Origin: Thermoplasmata archaeon
GTDB taxonomy: Archaea > Thermoplasmatota > Thermoplasmata > RBG-16-68-12 > JAGMCJ01
DNA length: 38,522 nt
Reading direction: 5' to 3'
Assembly: GCA_023130895.1 (NCBI GenBank)
Contig: JAGMAI010000030.1
Location: 1 to 38,522 of the forward strand
Of the stretch, positions 26,426 through 33,792 are shown piece after piece; the stretch's first letter is position 1, and each line of letters starts with the position of its first letter. The position numbers were made by a program, and so were the translations under genes. Under the pieces are notes generated by a model, which saw only the letters and a program-made list of their open reading frames with translations, did no database searches and was not told where the DNA came from.

Positions 26426-26441
26426 GTATCATGGCTGATTC
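26426..26441. promoter_or_regulatory. TTATCA-box operator 1
   Basis: GTATCA-TGGC-TGATTC, 16 bp, placed 13 bp upstream of the TATA box of winged-helix paralogue 1. It is one of the weaker copies (one mismatch in the promoter-proximal arm, two in the distal arm). It overlaps an 8-bp inverted repeat, GGCTGATT (26433-26440)/AATCAGCC (26453-26460), that reaches the stop codon of the DUF835 gene. Confidence 0.55.
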
Positions 26442-26454
26442 TCAATCGTAATAA

Positions 26455-26991
26455 TCAGCCGCCTATTACGTCCGCGTTTCTCTCCAGAAGAGCTAGCTCC
26501 TTCGGTTCAAAGGCCCGCGAGTCTATCGAGACGAGGAACAGGGCCTTCTTCTGCATCACGATCTCGTTCACGTACTCTATGAACTTCAGGATCCTCGGGA
26601 AGTCGTTGTTGATCATCAGATACTCGAGCCCGTCGAGGAGAATGGCTGACTTGCCACCCTTGTCCATGAAGTTGCTGATGAGGTTCGTGAGGCTCCCGAG
26701 GTTGTGGGGGTCGACATAGTCCCTGCCGAGCGTGGTGGAGAGCCATATCACCTTCATCCCATCCCGCCCGCGCTTCCTCGGTATGTGGTCCGGATGCCTC
26801 CTTGTGATGTAGAGGCCCGCGTAGCCGTCATCCATCAGCTGGGTGAGGTACTCGAGCGCTCTCTCGTGCCTCCGCTCGTGAAGGAAGTACGAGTGCCCCT
26901 CCTTGAGGACTTCTTGCCCTTTGCCCAGGAATATGTTTCGGAAGAGCTCGTCCGTCGCGTTGTCTATGCTCAACACTAGCAAGGGCAGCAT
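26455..26991 (-). CDS. DUF835 protein, RecA/KaiC-like fold without P-loop
   Basis: 178 residues of the archaeal DUF835 family, whose members resemble a KaiC/RecA core lacking the ATP-binding loop. Family segments: HSYFLHERRHERALEYLTQLMDDGYAGLYITRRHPDHIPRKRG, VIWLSTTLGRDYVDPHNLGSLTNLI, and the Walker-B-like strand SAILLDGLEYLMINNDF followed by KALFLVSIDSRAFEPKELALLERNADV. It is expected to act by binding partners in signalling rather than by ATP hydrolysis. The ATG at 26991 is chosen; a TTG two codons upstream has better spacing from a GAGG site. The promoter (TGTATAAG, 27033-27040) carries operator 2 just upstream. Winged-helix paralogue 1 lies 93 bp downstream on the same strand with its own promoter. 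Confidence 0.85.
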   Translation of the reverse strand: MLPLLVLSIDNATDELFRNIFLGKGQEVLKEGHSYFLHERRHERALEYLTQLMDDGYAGLYITRRHPDHIPRKRGRDGMKVIWLSTTLGRDYVDPHNLGSLTNLISNFMDKGGKSAILLDGLEYLMINNDFPRILKFIEYVNEIVMQKKALFLVSIDSRAFEPKELALLERNADVIGG

Positions 26992-27051
26992 TCCCAATCA
27001 ATCCTCGCTTCTTGGATTACCTCTCATGGGTTCTTATACATTCTGCAATCA

Positions 27052-27067
27052 ATATCAGGAATGATAC
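27052..27067. promoter_or_regulatory. TTATCA-box operator 2
   Basis: ATATCA-GGAA-TGATAC, with five perfectly paired bases in each arm. It stands 11 bp upstream of the TATA box of the DUF835 gene and, on the other side, about 43 bp upstream of the TATA-like CTAAATC of the TPR gene, so it could affect both directions. Confidence 0.65.
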
Positions 27068-27138
27068 TCTGGTCATGTTCTGGACCCGAGCTGTGAGCAT
27101 GCGAAAACACTAAATCAAAGGCGACTGATACGACCCTT

Positions 27139-28476
27139 ATGATGCTCACCGCCTTGGAGAAGCCGACGGGCACCTTGAGAATCCTCGCGTACGTCCATCA
27201 GAACGAACGCGGGACTATCTCTGACTTCTACAGAAAGGTCGGGATAAACCAGGAATCCGCCTATTCCGCCCTGAGGAATCTCCTGCAGCTGGGCCTGATC
27301 TACGAGAAGGAGGAGGGCAAGTTCCCCTTCAGGAAGTTCTACTTGCTCACAAGCAAGGGGGAGCAGATCGCGGAGAAGCTGTCGTCCATAGAGGAAACGC
27401 TGACCGACACGGTATACGGCTACTATCACAGGCTCGAGGAGCTGGAGGCAGCGCCTGAGGCTCCTGAGAACCTTGCTGCCAGGCTCGAGATGATGCTCAA
27501 GATCCAGGATGTCTGCTTCGCGACCGGCGAGTGGGATTCCTGCATGGAGTACTGCGGGAAGTCGCTGGACCTCGCGCAGAGGTTGGATGACAAAGCCGCG
27601 CAGCTGAAGATCTTCAGAGATGTTGGGTGGATACACGAGAGGAGAAATGACTGGGATGCGGCCCGGAAGAACTTCGAGAGCGGCCTTGGGTTGGCGAGGG
27701 AGACGGGCGATTTGTCCGCCATGGCCAGCATATTCTACGACCTGGGGGCCATCCACGAGAGGAATGGAGAGTACGGCCGAGCGTTGGAGTTCTTTGACAA
27801 GTCAAGGCAAGCATCACAAGACGCCAAGAATGACTGGAATCTGGCAAGAGCTCTCTACGCCTTCGGGCGCGTGGAGGCTCAGAGAGGGAACTACCAGAAG
27901 TCCATTGGGTACATGGAGAAGTCCATCGGGATGCTCGAGGAGATCGGTGACCTGAGCGAGCTGGCCAAGGTCTGCACCGGAATGGGGGCCACGTGGTTCT
28001 ACCTGGACGACATGGACAAGACGATAGAGTACCACGAGAAGTGCATACGGACCGCCGAGAAGCTGGGGGATGCGACGGGGATCGGATATGGCCTGTCCAA
28101 CGCTGCCGAGGCCTACGCGCTGAAAGGCGACACGAAGAAGGCTTTTGAGTACCTTGAGAGGGCGCTCCTCATCTTCGAGAAGCTCAACGAGAGGATGATG
28201 ATTTCATCCGTGTACTCCCACTACGGTCAGACCCATCGACTCAGAGAGGAATGGAAGGAGTCGGAGGAGTACTTCAGCAAGAGCATCGCCCTGCTGGAAG
28301 AGCTCAATCTGCCCTACAACATGGCCGATGCCCACTACAAGTTCGGCGTCATGTACAAGGAGAAGGGTGAGCGGGACAACGCCGTGGAACACCTCTCCAA
28401 GGCGCACGAGATCTTCGAGAAGATCGGAAACAAGAGCATGATGGGGAAGGTGGCCGGTCTGAGAAACGGTCTATAG
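27139..28476 (+). CDS. TPR protein with N-terminal winged-helix domain
   Basis: A 445-residue probable transcription regulator or signalling scaffold. Residues 1-80 form a winged helix (TLRILAYVHQNERGTISDFYRKVGINQESAYSALRNLLQLGLIYEKEEGKFPFRKFYLLTSKGEQIAEKL). From about residue 108 on there are about eight tetratricopeptide repeats of some 40 residues (ARLEMMLKIQDVCFATGEWDSCMEYCGKSLDLA, ASIFYDLGAIHERNGEYGRALEFFDKSRQASQDA and others), as in MalT/Rap-like helical sensor arrays. No ATPase domain is present. A TATA-like CTAAATC 26 bp before the ATG suggests a leaderless transcript. It is divergent from the DUF835 gene and its stop codon abuts that of the converging secreted protein. Confidence 0.85.
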   Translation: MMLTALEKPTGTLRILAYVHQNERGTISDFYRKVGINQESAYSALRNLLQLGLIYEKEEGKFPFRKFYLLTSKGEQIAEKLSSIEETLTDTVYGYYHRLEELEAAPEAPENLAARLEMMLKIQDVCFATGEWDSCMEYCGKSLDLAQRLDDKAAQLKIFRDVGWIHERRNDWDAARKNFESGLGLARETGDLSAMASIFYDLGAIHERNGEYGRALEFFDKSRQASQDAKNDWNLARALYAFGRVEAQRGNYQKSIGYMEKSIGMLEEIGDLSELAKVCTGMGATWFYLDDMDKTIEYHEKCIRTAEKLGDATGIGYGLSNAAEAYALKGDTKKAFEYLERALLIFEKLNERMMISSVYSHYGQTHRLREEWKESEEYFSKSIALLEELNLPYNMADAHYKFGVMYKEKGERDNAVEHLSKAHEIFEKIGNKSMMGKVAGLRNGL

Positions 28477-28938
28477 CTAGACCAGCTCCGCCGGGAGCCA
28501 TGCCTGAGGCCAATCCTGGAAGTCCAGCGGGATAATGGCCTGTTCGTACTGAGGCCAGTCCTGATCGCTCAGCTCGATGACGAGCTCGCCCCAACCCTGG
28601 GGCCAGTCCTGATAGAAGACGAGCACATAGTCGTCATCCCCAAGCACCGGGATCAGAACCTCTTCTTCCTGCGATGCCGTTCGCAGCAGACCTCTTGCGG
28701 CCTTGGCTCCATCTGGCATCACAATGACAGGGATGTGTATGACATCCGGGTCCGACGTCGACAGGTTGATCGTGACATAGTCCTCGTAAACGTCCTGGAC
28801 CACCATGCCGATGTTCCCGTTGTCGAGGCTGTCAACGGGTACGGCTGTCCAGGCCCCGCCGGACGCTGTGGGTTGAAACGCTAGAGCAATCGATAGTACA
28901 ACGAGTGCAGTTGTTAGCTCCCTCTTCCTCGCCCACAT
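28477..28938 (-). CDS. Secreted protein with three QDWPQ motifs, unknown
   Basis: 153 residues. A signal peptide (WARKRELTTALVVLSIALAFQPTASG) is followed by a beta-rich domain that I do not recognise. The C-terminal third holds QDWPQGW, QDWPQYE and QDWPQAW at about 20-residue spacing, each after a hydrophobic beta-type strand (VLVFY, LVIELS, AIIPLDF). A TATA box (TATAAATA, 28964-28971) predicts transcription from about 28940, so the message starts at or next to the GTG (28941)/ATG (28938) pair; I chose ATG. Its end abuts the TPR gene tail to tail, with no base between the stop codons. Confidence 0.65.
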   Translation of the reverse strand: MWARKRELTTALVVLSIALAFQPTASGGAWTAVPVDSLDNGNIGMVVQDVYEDYVTINLSTSDPDVIHIPVIVMPDGAKAARGLLRTASQEEEVLIPVLGDDDYVLVFYQDWPQGWGELVIELSDQDWPQYEQAIIPLDFQDWPQAWLPAELV

Positions 28939-29011
28939 CACCCTTTTCTATGTTTGAGGCGGTATTTATAGATATCGAGGTTCGAAACGAGTTCCCTATG
29001 GCCTCCGACAC

Positions 29012-29134
29012 ATGATTCTGCTTGTCTGCGCAGTCGAAGTGCAGTCGCGCGAGAAGATCATGAGCGGACTGGACATTAGCCTCATCCTACCGTTTTATGT
29101 CCGTGCTATTATTCCGTATACCGAAAAACGATAA
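29012..29134 (+). CDS. Possible 40-codon ORF or gene remnant
   Basis: An uninterrupted ORF starting MILLVCAVEVQSREKIMSGLD and ending in YTEKR. The first ten residues resemble the opening strand of nucleoside phosphorylase/hydrolase proteins, but the rest does not continue that fold. It could be a remnant, a tiny protein, or chance. A TATA-like GTATTTATAG (28962-28971) is about 50 bp upstream but is also explained as the reverse-strand promoter of the secreted protein. No ribosome site is visible. Confidence 0.2.
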   Translation: MILLVCAVEVQSREKIMSGLDISLILPFYVRAIIPYTEKR

Positions 29135-29165
29135 CCTTTTATAATGTTCATGAGATTCATGGATG

Positions 29166-29328
29166 TTGCGGCTTCACGGGAGGTTCAAGTCTTTGCGAGG
29201 AAGCCGCAAGATAGGAGAGGGGTCCGGTAGATGCCTCGCATGATGAGAACTCGGCCAACAAGCTTGCAATCCTTGAGGGAGTCGGTGACGACTCTTTCAG
29301 TCGCTCCCGCGAAGACACCCGCTTTTTT
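29166..29328 (+). ncRNA. Candidate structured non-coding RNA
   Basis: A strong TATA box (TTTTATAA, 29137-29144) predicts a transcript starting at about 29166, exactly where a perfect 10-bp stem begins: TTGCGGCTTC (29166-29175) with GAAGCCGCAA (29200-29209). A second hairpin spans 29273-29300: twelve pairs including G-T wobbles, closed by a GTGA (GNRA-type) tetraloop at 29285-29288. A third short stem, TCGC/GCGA, follows at 29301-29312, then a T6 run at 29323-29328. There is no convincing ORF. It does not match tRNA, 5S or SRP RNA by eye. Further hairpins (AGGGTC-GAA-GACCCT, 29337-29351; GAATC-G-GATTC, 29369-29379) lie beyond the T run. The remaining gap to 29544 holds only the next promoter. 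Confidence 0.5.
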
Positions 29329-29544
29329 GGACGCAGAGGGTCGAAGACCCTACCAATCCAGTGGGAGTGAATCGGATTCGGGCGCCTTTACCCTCCAATC
29401 TGTGTGTTTGATCCCCGCCCTGACTGGTGATTGCATCCCCAGGATGGCCGACTGAATCTCACCCAAACCGGACCCCTCAGTGTTTTGCGTCCCTAGCACC
29501 TGTCTAGCAAACGTTTATTTCTCGCGAGAGTTTAACCTCGCACG

Positions 29545-30267
29545 ATGACCGCCCGCCTGGGTATTATCACGGGTTCTAAAATGGAGATATCCCGAATCCT
29601 GGAAGGGACCAGGGAGGAAAGGGTCGGTACGCCCTTTGGCGATCCCTCTTCGTCCGTTCAGATAGGTCTGATCGAGGAGAAGGAGGTCGCCTTCCTGTAC
29701 CGACACGGAGAAAGACACAGGCATCCTCCGCACAGGGTGAACCATCACGCGAACATACACGCCCTTTCGGACGCGGGCGTCACGAGGATCATCGGTGCAT
29801 CTTCAGTCGGCAGCATGAGGCAGGACATACGGCCCATGGATTTCGTCATCCCCTCGGACTTCGTGAGCTTCTGGAACATCCCAACATTCCACGACGAGGA
29901 CGTCGTTCACGTCACTCCCGTTCTCGATCCGGAACTCAGGAAGAGTCTCGTTGATTGCATCAGGGATCTGGGGTACACCGCCCATGATGGCGGTGTCTAC
30001 ATCCAAACAACTGGACCCAGGCTCGAGACCAAGGCCGAGATCCGCATCTTCAAGGAGTTCGGAGACCTGGTGGGCATGACGATGCCGTCCGAAGCCACTC
30101 TGGCGGTGGAGAAGGGCATCGCCTACGCGAGCATATGCTGCGTTGACAACTACTGCCATGGCATGGCGGACGAGGACCTCTCCTACGACGTGATTCTCGA
30201 GCATCAGATGAGGAATGCCGAGAGGCTGTTCAACATCATCACGAGGGTCATCGAGGTGCTTGCTTGA
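29545..30267 (+). CDS. Methylthioadenosine/methylthioinosine phosphorylase
   Basis: A 240-residue purine nucleoside phosphorylase of the MTAP/PNP superfamily that splits a 5'-methylthio-nucleoside with phosphate. Motifs: GIITGSKM near the N-terminus, YRHGERHRHPPHRVNHHANIHALSDAGVTRIIGASSVGSM, YIQTTGPRLETKAEIRIF, and VGMTMPSEATLAVEKGIAYASICCVDNY. Because the next gene is an MTA/SAH deaminase, the natural substrate may be methylthioinosine, as reported for Methanocaldococcus, giving hypoxanthine; this is context-based. A TATA box (TTTATTTC, 29514-29521) lies close to the ATG, consistent with leaderless translation. It heads a salvage operon and overlaps the deaminase start. Confidence 0.92.
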   Translation: MTARLGIITGSKMEISRILEGTREERVGTPFGDPSSSVQIGLIEEKEVAFLYRHGERHRHPPHRVNHHANIHALSDAGVTRIIGASSVGSMRQDIRPMDFVIPSDFVSFWNIPTFHDEDVVHVTPVLDPELRKSLVDCIRDLGYTAHDGGVYIQTTGPRLETKAEIRIFKEFGDLVGMTMPSEATLAVEKGIAYASICCVDNYCHGMADEDLSYDVILEHQMRNAERLFNIITRVIEVLA

Positions 30268-31520
30268 GCATTCTCATCGAGGACGTCCTTCTCGATGGAG
30301 ATCGCAAGAACATACGCGTGGAGGGGAACAGGATCACCTCCTTGGATTCGGATGAGGGCGCCGACACGGTGATCCATGGAAATGGAAAGGCCGCCATCCC
30401 CGGGTTTGTGAACACCCACACCCACGCGGCCATGAGCCTTTTTCGTGGATACGCCGACGACATGCCTCTCCAGGACTGGCTGAGCAACAAGATCTGGCCT
30501 CTCGAACGGCACCTGAAACCTGAGCACATATACTGGGGGACCAAGCTCGCGTGCCTGGAGATGATCAAGTCTGGCACAACCTGCTTCAATGACATGTACT
30601 TCTTCATGGAGGAAACCGCCAAGGCTGCTGAGGAGATGGGCATCAGGGCCGTCCTGAGCGAAGGATTCACTGATCTACTGGATCCCGACGCGGGAAAGGA
30701 GAGATTCCAGAGCTCCATCTCCCTGGTTCAGTCGATTCGGTCGATGAGGAACGATATGATCGTCCCCGCCCTCGGACCCCATGCGATGTATACGGTGTCT
30801 CCCGAGAGCCTTCAGATGATTTCAGAATACGCGGAGAAGGAGGACCTTCTGGTCCACTTCCACCTATCCGAGACGGAGGATGAGGTGAACGCGTGCATCG
30901 AGGAGCACGGGAAGAGGCCAGTTGAATTCCTTGAGGAGATAGGATTCCTGAACCCTCGTCTTGTTGCCGCTCACTCTATCTGGCTGAACAAGGAGGAGAT
31001 CGGCCTCCTCAGTAAACACGATGTCAAGGTGTCCCATAATCCCGTTTCAAACATGAAGCTCGCGGTTGGGAAGGCCATACCTTACAGGGAGATGAAGGAA
31101 GCGGGGCTTCTCGTATCTCTGGGGACCGATGGTTGCGCGTCGAACAACACGCTGGACATGTTCGAGACCGTGAAGTTCGCGGCGCTCTATCAGAAGGCGT
31201 TCACGGGGGATCCGACAATCCTTCCCGCCCAAGAGGCGGTCGCCCTGGCAACGGAGAACGGTGCCAGAGCCCTTGGAATCGATGCAGGGAGAATCTCTCC
31301 CGGAAAGCTGGCGGACATCGTCCTCGTCGATTTGAGGGCGCCGCAGCTTCATCCTGGTCACAACCTCGTGTCGGATCTGGCGTACGCTGCGAACGGATCG
31401 TGCGTTGACACCGTGATCTGCGACGGGAAGATACTGATGCAGAACAGAAAGATCGAGGGGGAGGATGAGATACTCGAAAGGGCAAACGAAGCGGCCCTGG
31501 ACCTGGTTGGGAATGAATAG
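30264..31520 (+). CDS. MTA/S-adenosylhomocysteine/5'-deoxyadenosine deaminase
   Basis: A 418-residue amidohydrolase that deaminates methylthioadenosine, SAH or 5'-deoxyadenosine (MtaD/DadD family). Metal and catalytic motifs: NTHTHAAMSLFRGYADDMPLQDWL, HFHLSETEDEV, AAHSIWL, and SLGTDGCASNNTLDMF. The usual C-terminal beta strands (GKLADIVLVDLRAPQLHPGHN) complete the composite barrel. It starts at TTG, whose last two bases are shared with the TGA of the phosphorylase gene, and a GAGGTG precedes it, so translation is probably coupled. It supplies inosine-type products to the phosphorylase and hypoxanthine to the PRTase downstream. Confidence 0.94.
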   Translation: MSILIEDVLLDGDRKNIRVEGNRITSLDSDEGADTVIHGNGKAAIPGFVNTHTHAAMSLFRGYADDMPLQDWLSNKIWPLERHLKPEHIYWGTKLACLEMIKSGTTCFNDMYFFMEETAKAAEEMGIRAVLSEGFTDLLDPDAGKERFQSSISLVQSIRSMRNDMIVPALGPHAMYTVSPESLQMISEYAEKEDLLVHFHLSETEDEVNACIEEHGKRPVEFLEEIGFLNPRLVAAHSIWLNKEEIGLLSKHDVKVSHNPVSNMKLAVGKAIPYREMKEAGLLVSLGTDGCASNNTLDMFETVKFAALYQKAFTGDPTILPAQEAVALATENGARALGIDAGRISPGKLADIVLVDLRAPQLHPGHNLVSDLAYAANGSCVDTVICDGKILMQNRKIEGEDEILERANEAALDLVGNE

Positions 31521-31531
31521 GAAGCGATCAT

Positions 31532-32092
31532 ATGTTGGAGAAGCTGAAGAAATCCATGGACGAGTGCCCGGTCGTGAAGTTCGGTGACTATGAGTACTTC
31601 GTGCACCCCATAACAGATGGCATTCCGCTCGGGGACCCTGAGGTCCTGGAGGAAGTGACGGAGGCCATGATCAGTGTGGCGGATCTCGACTGCGACAAGA
31701 TAGTCACAGCGGAGTCGATGGGCTTTCCCCTGGCAGCGTCGCTCTCTCTGGCAACGGGCATCCCATATGTCTTCATCAGGAAGAGGGAATACGGGCTTCC
31801 CGGTGAGATTTCAGTTAAGCAGATTACTGGATACTCGGGCTCGGATATGTTCATCAACTCCATCGACGAAGGAGACAGGGTCGTCTTCGTTGACGATGTC
31901 CTGAGCACGGGCGGGACCCTAAGGGCGATAGTCCAGGCGTTGAGAACTCTCAAGGCGGTTCTGATCGACATCGTGATAGTGTTCAACAAGAACCCGGACA
32001 AGGAGAAGCTCGAGAAGGAATTGGATATGAGAATCCGGACGCTTCTTGACGTTCGTGTGATGGACGGAAAGGTCGTGTTCACTCAGGGCTAA
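31532..32092 (+). CDS. hpt: Hypoxanthine/guanine phosphoribosyltransferase, archaeal type
   Basis: A 186-residue purine PRTase that joins hypoxanthine (or guanine) to PRPP. PRPP motif: VVFVDDVLSTGGTLRAIVQAL; upstream parts include IVTAESMGFPLAASLSLATGIPYVFIRKREYGLPGE, as in the archaeal Hpt/Apt group. It follows the deaminase by 11 bp. The three genes make a compact route: methylthioadenosine is deaminated, cleaved to hypoxanthine, and hypoxanthine is returned to IMP. Adenine as substrate is the main alternative. Confidence 0.88.
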   Translation: MLEKLKKSMDECPVVKFGDYEYFVHPITDGIPLGDPEVLEEVTEAMISVADLDCDKIVTAESMGFPLAASLSLATGIPYVFIRKREYGLPGEISVKQITGYSGSDMFINSIDEGDRVVFVDDVLSTGGTLRAIVQALRTLKAVLIDIVIVFNKNPDKEKLEKELDMRIRTLLDVRVMDGKVVFTQG

Positions 32093-32142
32093 GAATCCCC
32101 CCTGAAAATGCCTTTCTGTGCATTTGCCAGCTCACTTCGAGC

Positions 32143-32158
32143 TTATCAGTTCTGATAA
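32143..32158. promoter_or_regulatory. TTATCA-box operator 3
   Basis: TTATCA-GTTC-TGATAA, a perfect copy (the symmetry extends inward to CTGATAA). It lies 16 bp upstream of the TATA box TTAATA (32175-32180) that drives the two-gene KaiC-like operon, and 50 bp after the hpt stop codon. Confidence 0.8.
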
Positions 32159-32215
32159 TCAGTGCGAAATCCACTTAATAGCGTGGCTCAATTCTTTTGA
32201 CTAGGCTGGGTCCTA

Positions 32216-32911
32216 ATGGTATACGAAACTGAAGTAATCGCCATGAGGGACGTCATATCCCAAATGATGAAGACCTCGCAGAACAGGCTCCTAGTGAACA
32301 CTGACAGGGTCTACTTGGCGAAAACCAACCTCATCACGCTTAAGTCCCTTCTAGAGGAGAGAGGGCCCAGAGGAATTTTCTTGTCCATCAACCGGCCCTA
32401 TCACTACATGGCCCACCTGCTGAGGATCCACAAGGTCGACTACGAAGAGATGCTCTTCATCGACGCCGTCTCCAAGATATCTGGGGAGAGGAAGATGGAG
32501 TGGAAGCAGACCACGTTCTTGGACAGCCCGTTCCAGATTCCCAAGATATTCGAGGACCTGCAGCTGATCGGGAAGACCCCGGACGGCTCTACATCCATCA
32601 TCAAGATCATCGAGAGCGACTTCGTGGTGATAGACGACATTTCCGCGATCTTCCACTACAATGAGCTGGGAACCGGAAAGCGCTTCCTGAAGGAGTTCCT
32701 CGATGCTGTCGCGTCCAATCCGAAGTCCTTCACTGCGTTCGCGATTGACCGGGAGACCCAGAGGGATGTCTACGAGTTCCTGGCCGACAGCTCCGACAGA
32801 TTGGTGGACATGGGCAACGCAGCCTTCATGGAGGTTCCCAAGGAGCTCGAGGAAGAGCACGCCCCCATGGCACGCCCGTCAGACGGCGAGGGAGGGATGA
32901 TTCATGAATGA
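32216..32911 (+). CDS. RecA/KaiC-like protein lacking a P-loop
   Basis: A 231-residue protein that reads like a degenerate KaiC/RAD55-fold unit. There is no GxxxxGKT near the N-terminus, but the strand pattern (RGIFLSINRPYHYMAHLLR), a Walker-B-like SDFVVIDDISAIFHY and FTAFAIDRETQ follow in the expected order. Similar degenerate ATPase-like regulators are known in archaea next to KaiC homologues. Its stop overlaps the start of the P-loop-bearing gene by 8 bp, so the two products are probably made together and may form a mixed complex. TATA at 32175-32180 and operator 3 precede it. Confidence 0.75.
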   Translation: MVYETEVIAMRDVISQMMKTSQNRLLVNTDRVYLAKTNLITLKSLLEERGPRGIFLSINRPYHYMAHLLRIHKVDYEEMLFIDAVSKISGERKMEWKQTTFLDSPFQIPKIFEDLQLIGKTPDGSTSIIKIIESDFVVIDDISAIFHYNELGTGKRFLKEFLDAVASNPKSFTAFAIDRETQRDVYEFLADSSDRLVDMGNAAFMEVPKELEEEHAPMARPSDGEGGMIHE

Positions 32912-33587
32912 CGCGATAATAAGACGGTCCAGCGGAACGCCTGGCCTGGATGAGATGATATCTGGAGGTTTCCCATTCCCCTCGGTTCTCCTCGTCGCTG
33001 GGAGTGCCGGGACGGGAAAGACGACGTTCGCTCAGAAGTTCCTCTTCGAGGGTGCCAAGAACGGAGAGCAGTGCATATTCTTCACGACGCTCAGCGAGCC
33101 CACCCAGTGGATGCTGAGATTCTCCTCCCAGTTCGAGTTCGTCGATCCAGAGTACTTCGGCAGGGAAATAATCTATATCGACATAGGGCACGACATAAGG
33201 GAGAGCGGCCCTCATGAGATCCTCGACATCCTGGACGAGAAGATCGCCGCGATCATGCCACAGAGGATAGTCATCGATCCGATCACCGTCGTTTGCGACT
33301 TCATCGAGAACAACTACAGGACATTCCTGTTCGATCTGGTCACCAGGCTGAAGAACTGGGATTGCGTGACGGTCCTGACGGGCGAGGTCGCTCCCGGTCA
33401 GCTTTATCCGCCGGAGATCGCCCATGCAGTGGATGGGATCGTCCTGCTCATGTACACCCATGAAGGCGAGGAGAGACGCAAGTACATCGAGGTCCTCAAG
33501 ATGAGGGGAACGAACCACGTCACCGGAAAGCAGTCAATAGACATCACAACCGAAGAGGGCATAGTCGTCCTCAAATCGAAGTTCTAG
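32904..33587 (+). CDS. KaiC/RAD55-family single-domain ATPase
   Basis: A 227-residue ATPase of the KaiC-like class, seen in archaeal signalling. Start: SSGTPGLDEMISGGFPFPSVLLVAGSAGTGKTTFAQKFLFEGAKNGEQCIFFTTLSEP, with Walker A GSAGTGKT at residues 33-40. Walker B: QRIVIDPITVV. The C-terminal strands MRGTNHVTGKQSIDITTEEGIVVL match the R.G..H...... pattern closing KaiC domains. It is short enough to be a single lobe and may oligomerise with the degenerate protein encoded just upstream. Confidence 0.88.
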   Translation: MNDAIIRRSSGTPGLDEMISGGFPFPSVLLVAGSAGTGKTTFAQKFLFEGAKNGEQCIFFTTLSEPTQWMLRFSSQFEFVDPEYFGREIIYIDIGHDIRESGPHEILDILDEKIAAIMPQRIVIDPITVVCDFIENNYRTFLFDLVTRLKNWDCVTVLTGEVAPGQLYPPEIAHAVDGIVLLMYTHEGEERRKYIEVLKMRGTNHVTGKQSIDITTEEGIVVLKSKF

Positions 33588-33615
33588 CGGGCCTGGGGAG
33601 TGGGCCAGAGGGTCA

Positions 33616-33631
33616 TTATCACACGTGATAA
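33616..33631. promoter_or_regulatory. TTATCA-box operator 4
   Basis: TTATCA-CACG-TGATAA, a perfect copy (the inverted repeat extends to TTATCAC/GTGATAA). It lies 16 bp upstream of a TATA box, TTATAC (33648-33653), pointing to the right, where no convincing gene but a small structured RNA is seen. Confidence 0.8.
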
Positions 33632-33676
33632 TTGGAAAACAAGATGCTTATACTCTGCGCCTGCTGTTTCAGAGAG

Positions 33677-33762
33677 CCAACAGATAACGATGACCCCTCC
33701 TCCGAGGAAAGACGGAGGCCCATTTTCTTGGGACCTTTGCTTTCCTCACCCCCCTTTTTTTT
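33677..33762 (+). ncRNA. Candidate operator-controlled small RNA
   Basis: The TATA box at 33648-33653 predicts transcription from about 33677. The transcript would hold a hairpin CCTCCG-AGGAAAGA-CGGAGG (33699-33718), a second CCCA-TTTTCT-TGGG (33719-33732), and then end at C6-T8 (T run 33755-33762), a typical archaeal terminator. An alternative stem, CCTCACCC (33744-33751)/GGGTGAGG (33772-33779), spans the T run. The only ORF (ATG at 33690, 32 codons) reads through the T run and looks unlike a protein. Operator 4 just upstream ties this transcript to the neighbouring regulators. Confidence 0.5.
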
Positions 33763-33792
33763 CTGTGCAACGGGTGAGGACGGGCTAAGGAG

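Noticed and set aside
29233-29300. C/D-box guide RNA
   Set aside because: ATGATGA at 29240 fits a C box, but no properly spaced D/D' (CTGA) boxes follow.
29166-29328. RNase P RNA
   Set aside because: GAGGAAGCC and AGAACUCGGCC faintly recall conserved regions CR-I and CR-V, but they lie under 50 nt apart, far too close for any known RNase P RNA.
29329-29544. Riboswitch before the salvage operon
   Set aside because: The operon TATA box at about 29514 implies a nearly leaderless message, leaving no room for a leader RNA.
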